Assembly: GCA_029959195.1 (NCBI GenBank)
Contig: CP114118.1
Span: 1,550,001-1,614,000, forward strand
DNA from: Dictyophora rubrovolvata
Lineage: Eukaryota; Basidiomycota; Agaricomycetes; Phallales; Phallaceae
Direction of reading: 5' to 3'
Length of the DNA stretch: 64,000 nucleotides
Below the pieces are notes generated by a model. The model ran no database searches. It was given only the letters and a program-made list of their open reading frames with translations, and was not told where the DNA came from. Shown in pieces: positions 1 to 10,820 of the stretch; position 1 is the stretch's first letter, and each line of letters starts with the position of its first letter. A program made the translations under genes and the position numbers.

Positions 1-539
1 AAGTGTTTTGTGAAGTTTATACATATTTTGTGTCTAACGAGCCAATTAAGGGGCGGCCATTGGAGGTGGACTTGTTCGTGCCATATTCTAACCAGACCAG
101 ATATAAATGCAACACATTCTGCCCTTCCCCGAAATAGAAATACACTACGTATTTATGATGCTTTCCTGAATATTTGCAAAGGGTGCATCTAAGGACTTCA
201 TTGATGATTAATTATTTTCGAGTGTACTGTTTCTGATCATTGAGCAGTAGTCTGTATATACCTGACCAGCGAGGCGTTTGTATATGTATGTTATGCTTAT
301 GCATGTGCATGTTCTTTGGTGTCTTTTTTGTTCGTTGGGAGTGCACTGTTTTTCCCCCCTGAAAAGACGCGTTAGTTTTATCAACAAAACCTGGGCGCCA
401 CGCGTCAGATTTCAAATCCTGTCCAGTCACCAGTGGTGCCGCGGCGCAGCTTATCACAGCTCTACTTTAAATACGTCAACATTACTATATAACACATTCA
501 CGACCGGGGCACTTAGTCCATTTGAAGATTTACCCTGCT
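1..539. other. 5' intergenic stretch before the MARVEL gene
   Basis: No gene is visible here. Open frames on both strands are short, have atypical composition and lack splice-linked partners. The last 80 bases are AT-rich with a short TATA-like run and probably form the promoter and 5' leader of the membrane-protein gene that starts at 540. Confidence 0.5.
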
Positions 540-1840
540 ATGGCTCTTATTGATTCGATCAAAGACGCTTTCACAAAAGTCTTGCCTCAGAAGGAGTCCA
601 TCCCTCCACCAGGCGGAAGCCTTGTTCACGAAGAAGATGTAGGACGGTTCTTTGACATTTACTGCTGATAGAATCGGTTAACTCTAATTCGCAGATGATT
701 ATCTCAAAACCTACTATATTATGCCTTTCTGGCAGCGTACTCTTTGCATTCCTCGCACTATGTTGTTTTGCCAGTGTGGCTGCTTTTCAAGCCAAATTTG
801 GAGTTGGTCCTTGTAGGCAATATTCATTTATGGTGCCTGTTTCCGTGCGTTTATGTTCTCACAGCTGGCCTCTCTGGTTTTGCAATTTTTGTTGCAGTGG
901 TCATATTCCTTTTGGCCACATTCATGCTTAGCATACCCGTTATCTACGAAAAGTACGATAGATTCCTTCGGCTGGCTCGTGCTCTGCAAGAGCCTCGAGT
1001 GGATTTTATATTAACAGGAACCGGTTTTTTCTTGTCATTTTTGATTAGGTGAGTTAATGGTAAGGTGATTTTGTGATAATGAATGAACTCGCCCGTAGTT
1101 TTATCACCACTATATCTGGTAGGTTGTCTTTTATTATAATTGGAACTTGGACTAGAACATCGCGCAGCATGGACAGAACCTGGTTGTAAAGATCCTGCAA
1201 AGGATCCTCATGCCTCTATCGGAGAAAGTTTCAGAAATGGATTATCAGGATGGTGTTCGACTAAGAAAGCGGGTGCCATCTTTTTTTGGCTTGCGACTAG
1301 TAAGTCCGCTTTTCGAGTAGTCGCGTTCAAACACTCAATAATCACCCACAGTATGTTGGATAGGTCTTATTATTATACTAGTGCTCGACTGGAGAGCTGG
1401 AAGGGCCGGTATAAGGCGTGATCCGGCATTCAATCCGCCTCCCCAGATGCATCTGCACGAGGACGAGGACGACGAGGGCGACGAGGGGGCCTCGATATAT
1501 GGACCTTCCATTCTCAGTGGACCCGCCCCGGTGATACCTGCTCCAGTTCCTTCATCTCCATTTGGAGATGAATATCGATACAGACCGGAAAACGGGGCGG
1601 GGGCACCTCGTGCTAGCATGGATGCTTATGGTGCATTTTCTGATCCTGCTCCCCAAGGATATGGCTCGCCCATCTCACCTAAAGTTAGTCGAACCATGCA
1701 GTATGCCGACCCATACGCTGCCGTTCGGGCCAACGTTCCTAATACAGCGTCACATCAAGCTCCCGCATATGATTACCCTTGTAAGTGCATTATCATTAAT
1801 CCATTGATTAGACACTTATGGCCTTGAAGCATACCGTTGA
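540..1840 (+). CDS. MARVEL-domain membrane protein
   Basis: This is a fungal four-helix membrane protein of the MARVEL type. Exons read as 540-638, 695-812, 865-1048, 1099-1118, 1156-1299, 1352-1780 and 1812-1840. Hydrophobic helices come from 695-812, 865-960, about 1000-1118 and 1260-1400. Before the last helix comes the cysteine loop PGCKDPAKDPHA, then GWCSTKKAGAIFFW, a pattern I know from fungal MARVEL proteins. The C-terminal tail (1440 on) is acidic, then Pro/Ser/Tyr rich and probably cytosolic. The 20-nt exon at 1099-1118 encodes part of helix three (FITTIS) and is needed to keep frame. The last intron ends at 1811 and the protein ends in YTYGLEAYR. The 5' part (540-638) is the least certain. 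MARVEL proteins act in membrane apposition and traffic; a specific role cannot be given. Confidence 0.72.
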
Positions 1841-2406
1841 CAGCTTAATTAGCGCATTAACATTATACCACTGAGCTTTTGGACCCTCTTCGATTTTTCT
1901 AATGTATATCAGAAGCGTGTTGGAAACATGAATTACATATAATTTAGAGGAACTACAACAGGACTTTCTAGTTATCCTCTGTTCATCGTAACGCTTCTCC
2001 CACTCCGAGGAGACTGTGTTCTTCGCCAAGAAAACCCTGGTGGGATATGCAGTGTTCCTATATTTATCTTTCACAATTGTATTTAAATTCTATTTACATG
2101 TGTACCAGTTACGTACTCCGGTCTCGATCAGTTGAGACTGGATTCTCAAAGGTATACGCTGTGTGATTTCTGGTCACAGTGACAGGGTCCAACTAACCAA
2201 CTTGAGAGTTTAACCCAATCGTCTTATCATCATCAAATTCATCATGGATTCATGTCAACTGCAACATCGGAACAACCAGTTGGATTGTTGAAATCTTGTG
2301 TTACATTTAATAACAGCCTGAGGACGAGGACGCTACTGGGATGAAGTGCGAACAACTGAAAACATTAGTATCACTAGCTTACATAAGCGTGGTATGTTGA
2401 TCCAGT
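1841..2406. other. Intergenic, 3' and 5' flanks
   Basis: No gene is seen. A minus-strand open frame at 1808-2074 overlaps the 3' end of the MARVEL gene and has no splice partner, so I treat it as chance. The stretch should hold the terminator of the upstream gene and the promoter of the gene at 2407. Confidence 0.5.
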
Positions 2407-5139
2407 ATGTCCGACATTGAAGATCAGGAAAGGTGCCCTTCTCACTCGTATACCCGAAAGCAGCAGAAGATACGCAACGGCCTAAATCCCGAGAAAGATA
2501 GTTCGCGAAGTAATGGACTCTTAACAAATGTTTTATCTTACGTATCGCGCGAGATTACCGATTTTGTTGTTAGCGCAACTGGGGGAGCTGAGGTTAGCTT
2601 CTGCATTTTGCAATACGTTCTATTCTAGATAAATTCTAGGCATCTTCATCGAAAAGGACTATATCCCCGACTCATTCTCAAACAATGTCTAGGTCATTTA
2701 ACGTCGAATACGATAGTCGACGACATGGTCCGACTAGATCACTCGAGTTGTCGCAGGAACGCGAGCAGACTTCACAAGATTGTAGCATCTCTGAGGGTCA
2801 GCCATTTCACCACTATATGTCAAATATATAATATTTTCTCCAGATTCAGAGGAAGAAGCGGAAAACGAAGATACCCATTCCCCGACACCCGAGTCACCGG
2901 CACCACTGACAACTTTGGATTATTCTCAGTGTCGAGGGAAGCCGTCAATTAATATGCCGGGGTCCCTTTTTCCTCGTTCCCCACCCCCAGAAGAGCCACA
3001 CAACCAGCGTCACGTTCGCTTTGCATCAAGCGTTCGCAGTCCATTGCCTCGCTCGAGGCCCTCGCAAGTAAAGAGAATCTCAGCTTCCGGACCAGTCGAA
3101 TCTCCATATATTGATTTAACACAAAATCCCGACGAGGATATCGAACAATCTCCGAGTCATGATCACGAAAACGGGTCGTCGGACGCTCACGTTTCCTTTA
3201 GACCCCTCCCAAGAAAAATGTCTATTAGCGATACACCAGCGGTGACGAACAACCATCCTAAGACAGTGCTCTCTCCTTTTTCGCCCCGCTCTTCACCTTC
3301 TGGTCGACAGTCGGAGATGTCGTCGCTAGGGTTTGATGGGCATTCGGTATTACGTCCCAATGTCAAACTAGTACGAGATAATACTGCAACCGCAGACACA
3401 AGTCCATCACACAAGCCCCTTAGTTGGAAAACTAAAGGGAAATGGAAAGCAGATGATCAATCTTCTGTCCACGGAAAAGAGAGCTCGCACCTCTTATCGT
3501 CGTACTCAGAGGGAACAACGCTCCAGCCATCCTCGTTGACGGAAAAGACAAGAAAAGAAAACCAACATTTCGATCAGCAAAATATACAAGAATATGTACG
3601 GAAACTAGAAGAAAAAGTCAAATTGTTGGAACACGAAGTTGGTATATTTTTCGTTAAAAAGTTTTTTTTCTAACTTGTCAAATTAGCTGGCACAAAGACC
3701 TCAGTCTGGTTTGCTTCAGCCACCTCCACCACCGCCACCCCCTCCGCCACCCCCGCCACTTCTTCCTCTTTCCCGGCTTGGCGGTCATTCTAGTAATGCC
3801 CCTTCATCCCTTGTTACTGTTCGAGCCGGCTTGAAGGTAACACTCCGAAATTCCCGCTGTATTTCGTTTAGCTGATGGTGTTGCCTTTGTTAGACGACAG
3901 ACGCCACCGAGCGCCCGAAGACAATGCCTAAGAATCTGCTCCCTACCGTTCCTCCAGAAAAAATGCAAGCTTTCCTGAACGAGTTGAAGACGCATCGATT
4001 GCGTAAAGTGAACAGCATAGAAAACACAATTGGCAGTTTCCACCATAGCAACGAACACAGCAGAACTTCCAACGAAAGTAACTCAAGGAATGAGGAGGGG
4101 CTTATCTTCAATCTGAAACGCAAAAGGACAGACAGCAATGGGTCTAATGGATCACTGGGTATGTACTGATATACCCTTCTTTCTTTGTCTGACCCAAACT
4201 CTTGTAGTATCTGCCCTCAAACGTAGATATCTAGACCTGTCTAAATCCAATGACTCCTCGGGTTCATTCTCGTCCAACGATGTCAGTTCCCGCTCAATGC
4301 AAGGAAAAATGGTTAATCGCTTCAATAAATTGCAAACATTCGGTGATGGCGTGGGCGCTGGCGCAACACCATCCCTTTGTAGCGATAATGATAATGATAC
4401 CGAAGACAGAATCCCGATGACGCCACCATTACCTCCCGCAAGCTCCTCAGTGCAAAGTCAGCCCAGAACGGATATTGCTTCAACCGCCTGCGCCAACGAA
4501 CCGAATGAGTTGGTTGGCGGTCACACAACGAAAGGGACTACTCATGAAGTAACCGTTCCACCAACACGGCTCAATACTCACCTACCTTTGGCGAATGGGA
4601 ACGACCCATTTTCTCATCGGAGACCATCCTCGCCTCTACCTCCCGAAACTCCTCGAAGGCCTCGTCCCCCAGCGCGAACGCATAATTTGAGGATGGCATC
4701 AAAGGAAAAGAAATCAAATCGCTCACTGCCAGATGATTCATTGAGTCTCAATGCTATCTCATTTCATCCCGCCGGTGAATCGACTCCTGCTGTTGAAACC
4801 GTAGGGAACAAACTCAGTAGACAACAATTGACGCTGGAAGACGAGATCCGTAATGCTAGCTCGGATTATGGTTCAGAAGAATTAGCGTTGGTTGAAAATA
4901 GTTCGACAACGTTGAATTATGACGATGAAGAACGACAGCTTCTCGCCGGGCTGGAACACGGCACATTTGTCGGCGTTGGACAGCGGCCTGTTGGCGATGG
5001 TTTTCTCTCACATGGGGGTGGGGGTGGCACGCCTGTTTTCAATCCCTTGGTAACCTCCCAAGTTTTACCAGAACCGGCGAAAGGCAAAAAAAGAGGGCGG
5101 CCGGCGGGTAGTCGTGGTAGACGAAAGAAGAAAACATAA
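2407..5139 (+). CDS. Unnamed disordered protein with coiled coil, polyproline, WH2-like motif and AT-hook tail
   Basis: I do not recognise a named family. Introns are near 2592-2639, 2819-2844, 3636-3687, 3838-3893 and 4159-4206. In order: a short N-terminal segment with a possible amphipathic helix (GLLTNVLSYVSREITDFVV), a long Ser/Pro-rich disordered part with acidic patches, a short coiled coil (RKLEEKVKLLEHE), a run of about 13 prolines, then MQAFLNELKTHRLRKV, which resembles a WH2/actin-binding motif (LLxxIxxxxLRKV). The C-terminus ends in KKRGRPAGSRGRRKKK, a classic AT-hook with a basic tail. Polyproline plus WH2 suggests actin or profilin contact; the AT-hook suggests DNA binding in the nucleus. 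Putting both in one protein is unusual. Function is not claimed. Confidence 0.65.
3719..3760 (+). repeat. Polyproline-coding CCN tract
   Basis: A run of CCA/CCG/CCC/CCT codons makes about 13 consecutive prolines directly after the coiled coil of the gene at 2407-5139. Mixed codons argue for a selected protein tract more than simple slippage. Confidence 0.8.
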
Positions 5140-5343
5140 ATTCATGTCCTTTTTGATATCCCTTGCAGTGTTCTATTATTTCTGCACGAGTTATTGTAAC
5201 AGGTTATAAGTGTATAATGTATAATTTTGTTGTAGTGTTTTGTTTTCAAATTCAAATGTGCAATGTGCTCTAGGCTATATTTGCCTATTAAAGACATTCC
5301 GAAATCCGTGACGAGGGTAACCCACAGGTATTAATCATCCGAG

Positions 5344-6670
5344 ATGCCACCATCAACCTCGTCCTTTCTCGAATTAAAAGCCCACCTCGCGAAACAAGAA
5401 GCCGAACATCAACGCAAGAAAGCCTCTGGACAGGAAACATATATAAAGGGGGGTGTTCAGAGACCAGAGAAGGTTAGAATTTCAAGGCTGGCATGCTACC
5501 ACCGTTCATCATACAATTACCCAGAAACCCACGAAATGGGCAAAACAAAACAAAGACGTTGCAGCTCGTAACGCTCGCGATCTCGAGTGGTTAACGACAA
5601 GTAAGCCTGTGTGGGAGACGGCTAAGGAAGCTCTGGAGCGTAAAGCAAGCCAATATGACAAACTGAAACGTGGTAAGACCGCAGGACTGAAGGAGTCACA
5701 ATACGAGTCATTGCTTGTTGACGTCTGTCTTTTCTTTATAATTTAATGTTGTTGCTATTGACATCATTTATTATCAGAAAGTTTGACAAGAAGACGGAAG
5801 AAGAGGGCTATGACTCTGACGCAAGTGAAGATACAAACGCCGGTGTCTCCTTAACTGCATCCAATGCGAATGTAAGTAAATATATGAATTTACTGGTCTC
5901 AATAATAATGATTATGTTAACAGGATGACCCCATAGTAGAATACGTAGACGAGTTTGGTCGCAGCCGGAAAGCCCCACGTAGTGAAGTTCCTCGCAACTT
6001 GATACCCGAGAAGGCAGTCGAAACTGAGGAAGAAGAGTATGTTCACTCAGTTTTTTCATTGATAATCGCTTAGCCTATCACCAGTCCTTATTTAATATGT
6101 CTGCTTTGCAAATTATTTATTGTTTGACGTTTCATCTCAACTTACGTCGGCATAGACAATGACCCGAATTACTTTCCCACATTTGAACCCTCTGCAGAAA
6201 AAGTGCTAGAAGTGGAAAAAGCTCTCCAAGAAGGCTCAAATCCGGCTGCACATTATGATGCTACGAAGGAGGTCAGAGCTCGTGGCGCTGCCTTCTATCA
6301 GTTCTCCAAGGATGAAGAGACGAGGAAAATTCAGATGGAAGAACTTCGCAATGCGAGGGAAGCGACTGGGCAAGCCAGGAGAGACCCCGAGGCATTTAAC
6401 GAAAAACCTGGGATGGAGAAGCGAAAACGTGACATAGAAGAGAGGAGGAAGGCTATCGAAACCAAACGGCGCAAAATAAAGGTACCTACCACTCTGCCAT
6501 TACCGGTACCTACGACAAACCTATCGTCGGGGGGAAAAGACTCCATTGGTTTGAAGGAGGCTACGCTTGGCGAGGACGAAGATAAAAACTTGTTCGCTCG
6601 ATCCACACCGCTATCTGCAGACGAATTTTTGGCTGCTGTAGAAAGGGAAATGATTAAAAAACATTTATGA
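5344..6670 (+). CDS. CCDC174-family nuclear protein (DUF4078)
   Basis: Family marks are DEFGRSRKAPRSEVPR (about 5944-6000), a NYFPTFEPSAEK block, and HYDATKEVRARGAAFYQFS followed by a charged helix with EELRNARE, the DUF4078 core. The human relative CCDC174 is a nuclear protein linked to the exon junction complex and mRNA processing; nuclear mRNA work is therefore an inference here. Introns: after 5470, 5718-5779, about 5872-5922, 6037-6084 and 6099-6155. The tiny exon 6085-6098 joins the two sides in frame and yields DPYLIYNDPNYFP, which fits the family's IYGPVNYFP motif; without it no GT-AG pair I tried keeps frame. The protein is about 350 residues, highly charged, with a basic C-terminal third. 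Confidence 0.75.
6085..6098 (+). other. 14-nt microexon in the CCDC174-family gene
   Basis: The exon is bounded by CACCAG before it and GTCTGC after it. It has length 2 mod 3 and links a phase-2 donor at 6036/6037 to an acceptor at 6155/6156, completing a conserved tyrosine/proline motif. Inferred from frame and family conservation only. Confidence 0.6.
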
Positions 6671-6828
6671 TATTGTGAATACGGAAACCGGATGATTGTG
6701 AGATACATTTCTAACTACGCTACACACTAGAAAACTTGTACATCTGTATTAAACCCGTATATTTTAATTCAAATGTCATAAAATTCATTACTCGTGAGCA
6801 ATGATTGCCCTAGCGCACAATACTCCTG

Positions 6829-7961
6829 TTAGTCGGTCAACCATCGACAAATATGTACGCGTAAAAAAGGAAACATACATGAAGACCTAGCAAATCGGAA
6901 ATTAGGCCGTCGCCCTTTCGCGAGCGGCAATGGGACCATATTGCGCTTGGCCGAAGGGGCTCCGGATTGTTGCTGAGAAGCTGACGAACTACTTGTCGGC
7001 TGTACGGTGAAATAAACAACGTCATCAATCATTCCGTGTTGAGCAATAGCAACAAGTGCGGGTTGGTGGTTCGCAGCGGTGGTGATTGATCCCATGCGAT
7101 AATGACCAGAGGGCAAACCGCCAGTCACGTTAGCTGACAAGATGCTATTCTGGGCCGCAGCGTTAAGGCCTTGAAAGAAGGCAAATTCGCGGGGATCGGG
7201 GACGTCTGTTGAGTTCAACGACGAGATTTGTTGGATAACAATATGACTATGACCAATGAGATGCCCCTTGTTGTTTACTTGGGCAGGAGCCGCCATAAAA
7301 TTAGTCTCGGGATTAGCAAAAAAACCAGTCTGTGAGGCGGATATAAGATGAGTGACATTCACTTAAAACAGAAAGAATGAAAAAACCTCAAGGTTCGTCA
7401 TGATCAACTGCACCGTGAATGTTTGGTTCTCCACTAGACTTGTATCCATGTTGGTTGGAAAGAGGAATTTTGCCGCCGGCATGACATTCTTTCCAAGGAT
7501 TCTTCCCATCTGGAAGGAGAAAAAAATGAGAAACCATGGTATTTTCTTAACATGTCGGAGAAAAAAAGACATACGGGTGTGGGGTTGCAACTACCATTAA
7601 CAATTTGGGATCCATTTGTCAATGGAACATCATTTTGAGTAAGACAGAAGTTAATACTGTAACACAACGAATTAGAAACGAATGATTGGACAACTATTCG
7701 CTCACAAATTGTTGGAAGATGTTAAGGAAGGAACTTGATCTGCTTCTCCCCCGGCTTGCTGACCGTCTTGTTGTAAACCTGTTTGAACTTGAGACGGATC
7801 CAAAGCTATGAACGAGTGCGTCAAAATTCATATGGTTTTTTGAACAGGAAATTCTACTTACACAAGGAAGATTGCGGATCGTTTGTATTATCACGCGACA
7901 TTATGGCACCCAGTGCCAAAGTCGAAAGATTAATCAAAAGAAAAAGGGGTGTAAAATGCAT
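6829..7961 (-). CDS. Secreted fungal protein of unknown function
   Basis: The start at 7961 gives a signal peptide (MHFTPLFLLINLSTLALGA). Exons join across introns 7799-7857, 7632-7685, 7518-7575 and 7334-7390. The mature protein contains LDPSQVQTGLQQDGQ, NFINFCLTQNDVPLTNG, SCNPTP-MGRIL, TGFFANPETNFMAAP, GHLIGHSH and EFAFFQGLNAAA. I recognise this as a family found in many fungal secretomes (asparagine and glycine rich, one long beta-type domain, repeated Asn-Gly turns); no enzymatic role is known to me. The core ends near AQHGMIDDVVYFTV and is followed by a Ser/Gln-rich tail whose end at 6829 is less certain. Likely extracellular or cell-wall bound. Confidence 0.72.
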
Positions 7962-8321
7962 GATAGTTTCAGAGGAAATCCAAACACAGCTTGGAAGGAA
8001 AAGGAGAGATGGGTTCGAAAGTTATAGATGCCATACAGAACGAAGGTACCCTTTAATACTACTCTGGAGGTAGGACAATGGGCTGGCGTGGACATCGGAT
8101 GCGGACGGAAAACGTATTATGTAAACAGAACATGGTCAGGCCTCTGGACGAACAAAAGGAAATATCTGACAAGGGACACGTCAAGTAAATGGGATTGTTT
8201 TCTCATTATGTATATTTATATACATGATATAGATAAATTCGGCCTAAACTTGACCAGGTCCGCGAGATCAAACTCAAACCCAATCACGGCTTGTAATCAA
8301 GGAGTTCACACAACCAATCGT
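7962..8321. other. Intergenic between two minus-strand genes
   Basis: No gene is supported in these 360 bases. They should contain the promoter of the secreted-protein gene (start 7961) and the 3' region of COX12 (stop 8322). Plus-strand open frames here are short and unrelated to known proteins. Confidence 0.5.
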
Positions 8322-8868
8322 TCAAGGCTCTAAGGAAGCGGGGAATTTTCCAGCTTCTCGTTGCTCATCGAATTTCTCGATCTATAATTATAAAATCACT
8401 TCTGAAAGCCTATAAAGCATGGGGCTAAATGAACGTACCCATGCATCTGTGAATAATTAATCATGTCAGTGTATTGGGTCAAACTAAGCTCAGAAAAGGA
8501 TACGCACTGGGGCATAGAGAATGATACGCTTTAAGGAATTGTTTACACGGGGCAAAATCTTCTCCTTTGGCTTTTATGCATTTGTGGTAGTCGACATAAT
8601 TCTGGAAACTAGACCGGAAGGAGCGGAGAAGACGACTTAGCCATGCTTCGTAGGCTTAATTATTGCCTAGCTCTTACCAATGTTTCGTCTGGTTTTGGTT
8701 TGGAAAGCGAGCTACAGAGTAATAAATGGGCTGTCGAGAGACAGGGGGCATCAAACTCACCGTCAAAACCAGCCGTTTGAAGAATGTATTTGCTGAATTA
8801 AAATTCCAATAAGTCCTAAAAATGCAATAAACTTCCGTTTACCTTTTCAATTCAGCAACATCCGACAT
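8322..8868 (-). CDS. COX12: Cytochrome c oxidase subunit VIb (Cox12/COX6B)
   Basis: A small intermembrane-space subunit of respiratory complex IV. The spliced protein is about 86 residues: MSDVAELKSKYILQTAGFDA, then [42 protein letters not shown], and WIEKFDEQREAGKFPASLEP. The CX9C ([12 protein letters not shown]) and CX10C ([12 protein letters not shown]) pairs are the hallmark of COX6B and of Mia40-dependent import. At least five introns split this short gene, including an 8-nt exon at 8439-8446 that supplies NAW. Length matches the family (about 80-86). It shares an 83-bp divergent promoter with PRP18. Confidence 0.93.
8439..8446 (-). other. 8-nt microexon of COX12
   Basis: On the minus strand it is preceded by an intron ending CACAG and followed by one starting GTACGT. 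It carries AT-GCA-TGG and is required to make CPNAWIEKFDEQR, equivalent to the invariant CP..W....DEQR of COX6B. Skipping it shifts the frame. Confidence 0.8.
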
Positions 8869-8951
8869 TCTGTTGGGACTTCCGGAAAGAGATATTCAGC
8901 ACTAAGAAAGAGACGTTACGTCACGCCAAATGTCACGGCCTTCTCACCACG
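8869..8951. promoter_or_regulatory. 83-bp divergent promoter COX12/PRP18
   Basis: Only 83 bases separate the two start codons, so both core promoters and 5' leaders must overlap here or lie inside the neighbouring gene. No TATA box is evident. Confidence 0.6.
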
Positions 8952-10258
8952 ATGGACAGTCTCAAAGCTCAGATTGCGTTGAAACGCAAAACACTTGAGG
9001 GGGAGGGGTTGGAGCGTCCCATGAAGTATATGAAGAAAGGGGATATTGAAAAACTTCGACTGAAACAGCAGGAGGAGGAAGAAGAAAAACAGACTAAAGA
9101 GCGAATGGAAAAGGAAAGGGATAAGGATGCTCAAACTCAAGCACAGAAAGTAAGGCTACTTGAGTCTGAAACTTACCTGATTTATGTTCACTTGATGGTG
9201 TTCAGAACGCTACACAGACGTTGAATTCTCCGCGGTCGTCTTCAGCTACCCCCGATCCGCCCAAGCTCGAAGGCAGTTTTAACGTCTCAAATGAAGAAGC
9301 TATTCGAAGACTTCGTCTGAAGGGTCAGCCTATAAGGCTATTTGGTGAAACTGATAAAGAGCGTCGACTTCGTTTAAGAGCTTTAGAGCTGATTGAGGAG
9401 AAGGAGAAGGGTGGCGGAACGAACGATTTTAAAAAAGCGTTGGAGGACGTAGAAAACATGCAGAAAGAGCAACGTGCGTCCAATCCGAGGAAGGATGGTC
9501 TAGTTACCAAAGAGAGAGACAAGTCGGAAGAATGGACCAGCGTAATTGACCTAACGCTAGTCAAGACTGACCCAGACAAGTTACATCCTTTAATATACCA
9601 CACCTTGAAACGAACTCTGAAGGAATGGGAGGAATTCATGAACCAAAGACCAGGTAAGTCTGATTTACATTCACACTATCTGTGAAATCTCATTACCATT
9701 CCAAAGATCATGTGAAGCATTCAATGCAGGGAAGACTTGCAGCTGCAACTCAAAAACAGTCTGCGGAGTATCTAAAACCGCTATTCAAGCTCTTGCGTAC
9801 TAGAGTAAGATACAATAGGCCATGTCATACATTATTGAATTTCTCATTCGTAACAGACTTTACCTTCGGACATGTTGGGACGCATTGCAGAAATTGTGTA
9901 CCATATGCAGATGCGACAATACCAGCGTGCGAACGATTCGTATTTGCGGCTGAGCATTGGTAATGCACCGTGGCCTATTGGAGTGACCATGGTTGGGTAA
10001 GAATTATGTTTCATTGTCTAGATTATCAATTAATATGAATGTCAGTATTCACGAACGGTCTGCTCGAGAGAAAATCTCAAGTGATCAAGTGGCGCATGTG
10101 TTGAATGACGAAATCAGCCGAAAATATATACAAAGTCTAAAGAGGTCAGTCAGGCATAACTCTGTCTAGGGTTGTTATATAACGAGAGAGTCTTCAGGTT
10201 ACTGACTTTCGCCCAAACTAAATACCCTCCCGAGGACATATCGCAATTGATGGGGTAA
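8952..10258 (+). CDS. PRP18: Pre-mRNA splicing factor Prp18
   Basis: Second-step splicing factor that works with Slu7 and U5 snRNP in 3' splice site use. The N-terminus [16 protein letters not shown] is lysine rich; the SFM (Prp4-like) motif follows as [20 protein letters not shown] (about 9287-9350). The conserved C-terminal Prp18 domain starts near [18 protein letters not shown] and includes the loop [23 protein letters not shown], and ends in [14 protein letters not shown]. Introns: 9149-9206, 9653-9706, 9804-9856, about 9998-10045 and 10146-10198. About 340 residues, the family length. All exons join in frame with good splice sites. Confidence 0.95.
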
Positions 10259-10820
10259 CTAGGTGATTGCGTTGGCGAATGTATGCAGTGCATTGTATTG
10301 TAATAATTATTAATTGTATCTATAAAATAATACGACGAGACACTTTCATTGTTGCTATTCTCTAATCAGCTTATCAGTCTGAGCCCGGGATACCGTGAAA
10401 AAGAGGCTGGGTGCCGGAGCGGCCCAAAACCTCCAGTGGAATTGATACACAGACGCTCAAGGATGTACAATACAAAAACAGACTAGTATAGAAAGTCAAG
10501 GAAAGAAAAAAGGGGGCGGAGTGGGCTGGGTGACGAAAAAAAACAACGGTGTTACTACCTCGCGATAGGCAGGAAGAGAAATGGATGAGGAGCTGAGTCC
10601 TCACTAGCACTATTCGAGGTTATATCAACCTCATCGAGCTGAGACATTGCTGACAATGTCTGAGACATGGCCCCTAAATCTCTGCAAATGGCCGCGGCCT
10701 CAGCACGAGTGGGGGTGTCATGTGACGGGCGCTCTGACTGCTGATTAGACCGTTGAGAAGCTGCTGACTCAGCAATATCGCCGAGTGGGCTTCGCGCCGA
10801 GTGACTCGAGAGCAAGTTCG
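10259..10820. other. Intergenic stretch with an orphan minus-strand open frame
   Basis: PRP18 ends at 10258 and TFB5 starts at 10821. Between them, a minus-strand frame (10815-10555) has protein-like Ser/Ala/Glu/Gln composition but no ATG start, and an in-frame stop lies just upstream. I do not call it a gene. The rest shows nothing I recognise. Confidence 0.45.

Noticed and set aside
5940-6200. Possible frameshift or pseudogene in the CCDC174-family gene
   Set aside because: A 14-nt exon restores frame and a conserved motif, so a broken gene is not needed to explain it.
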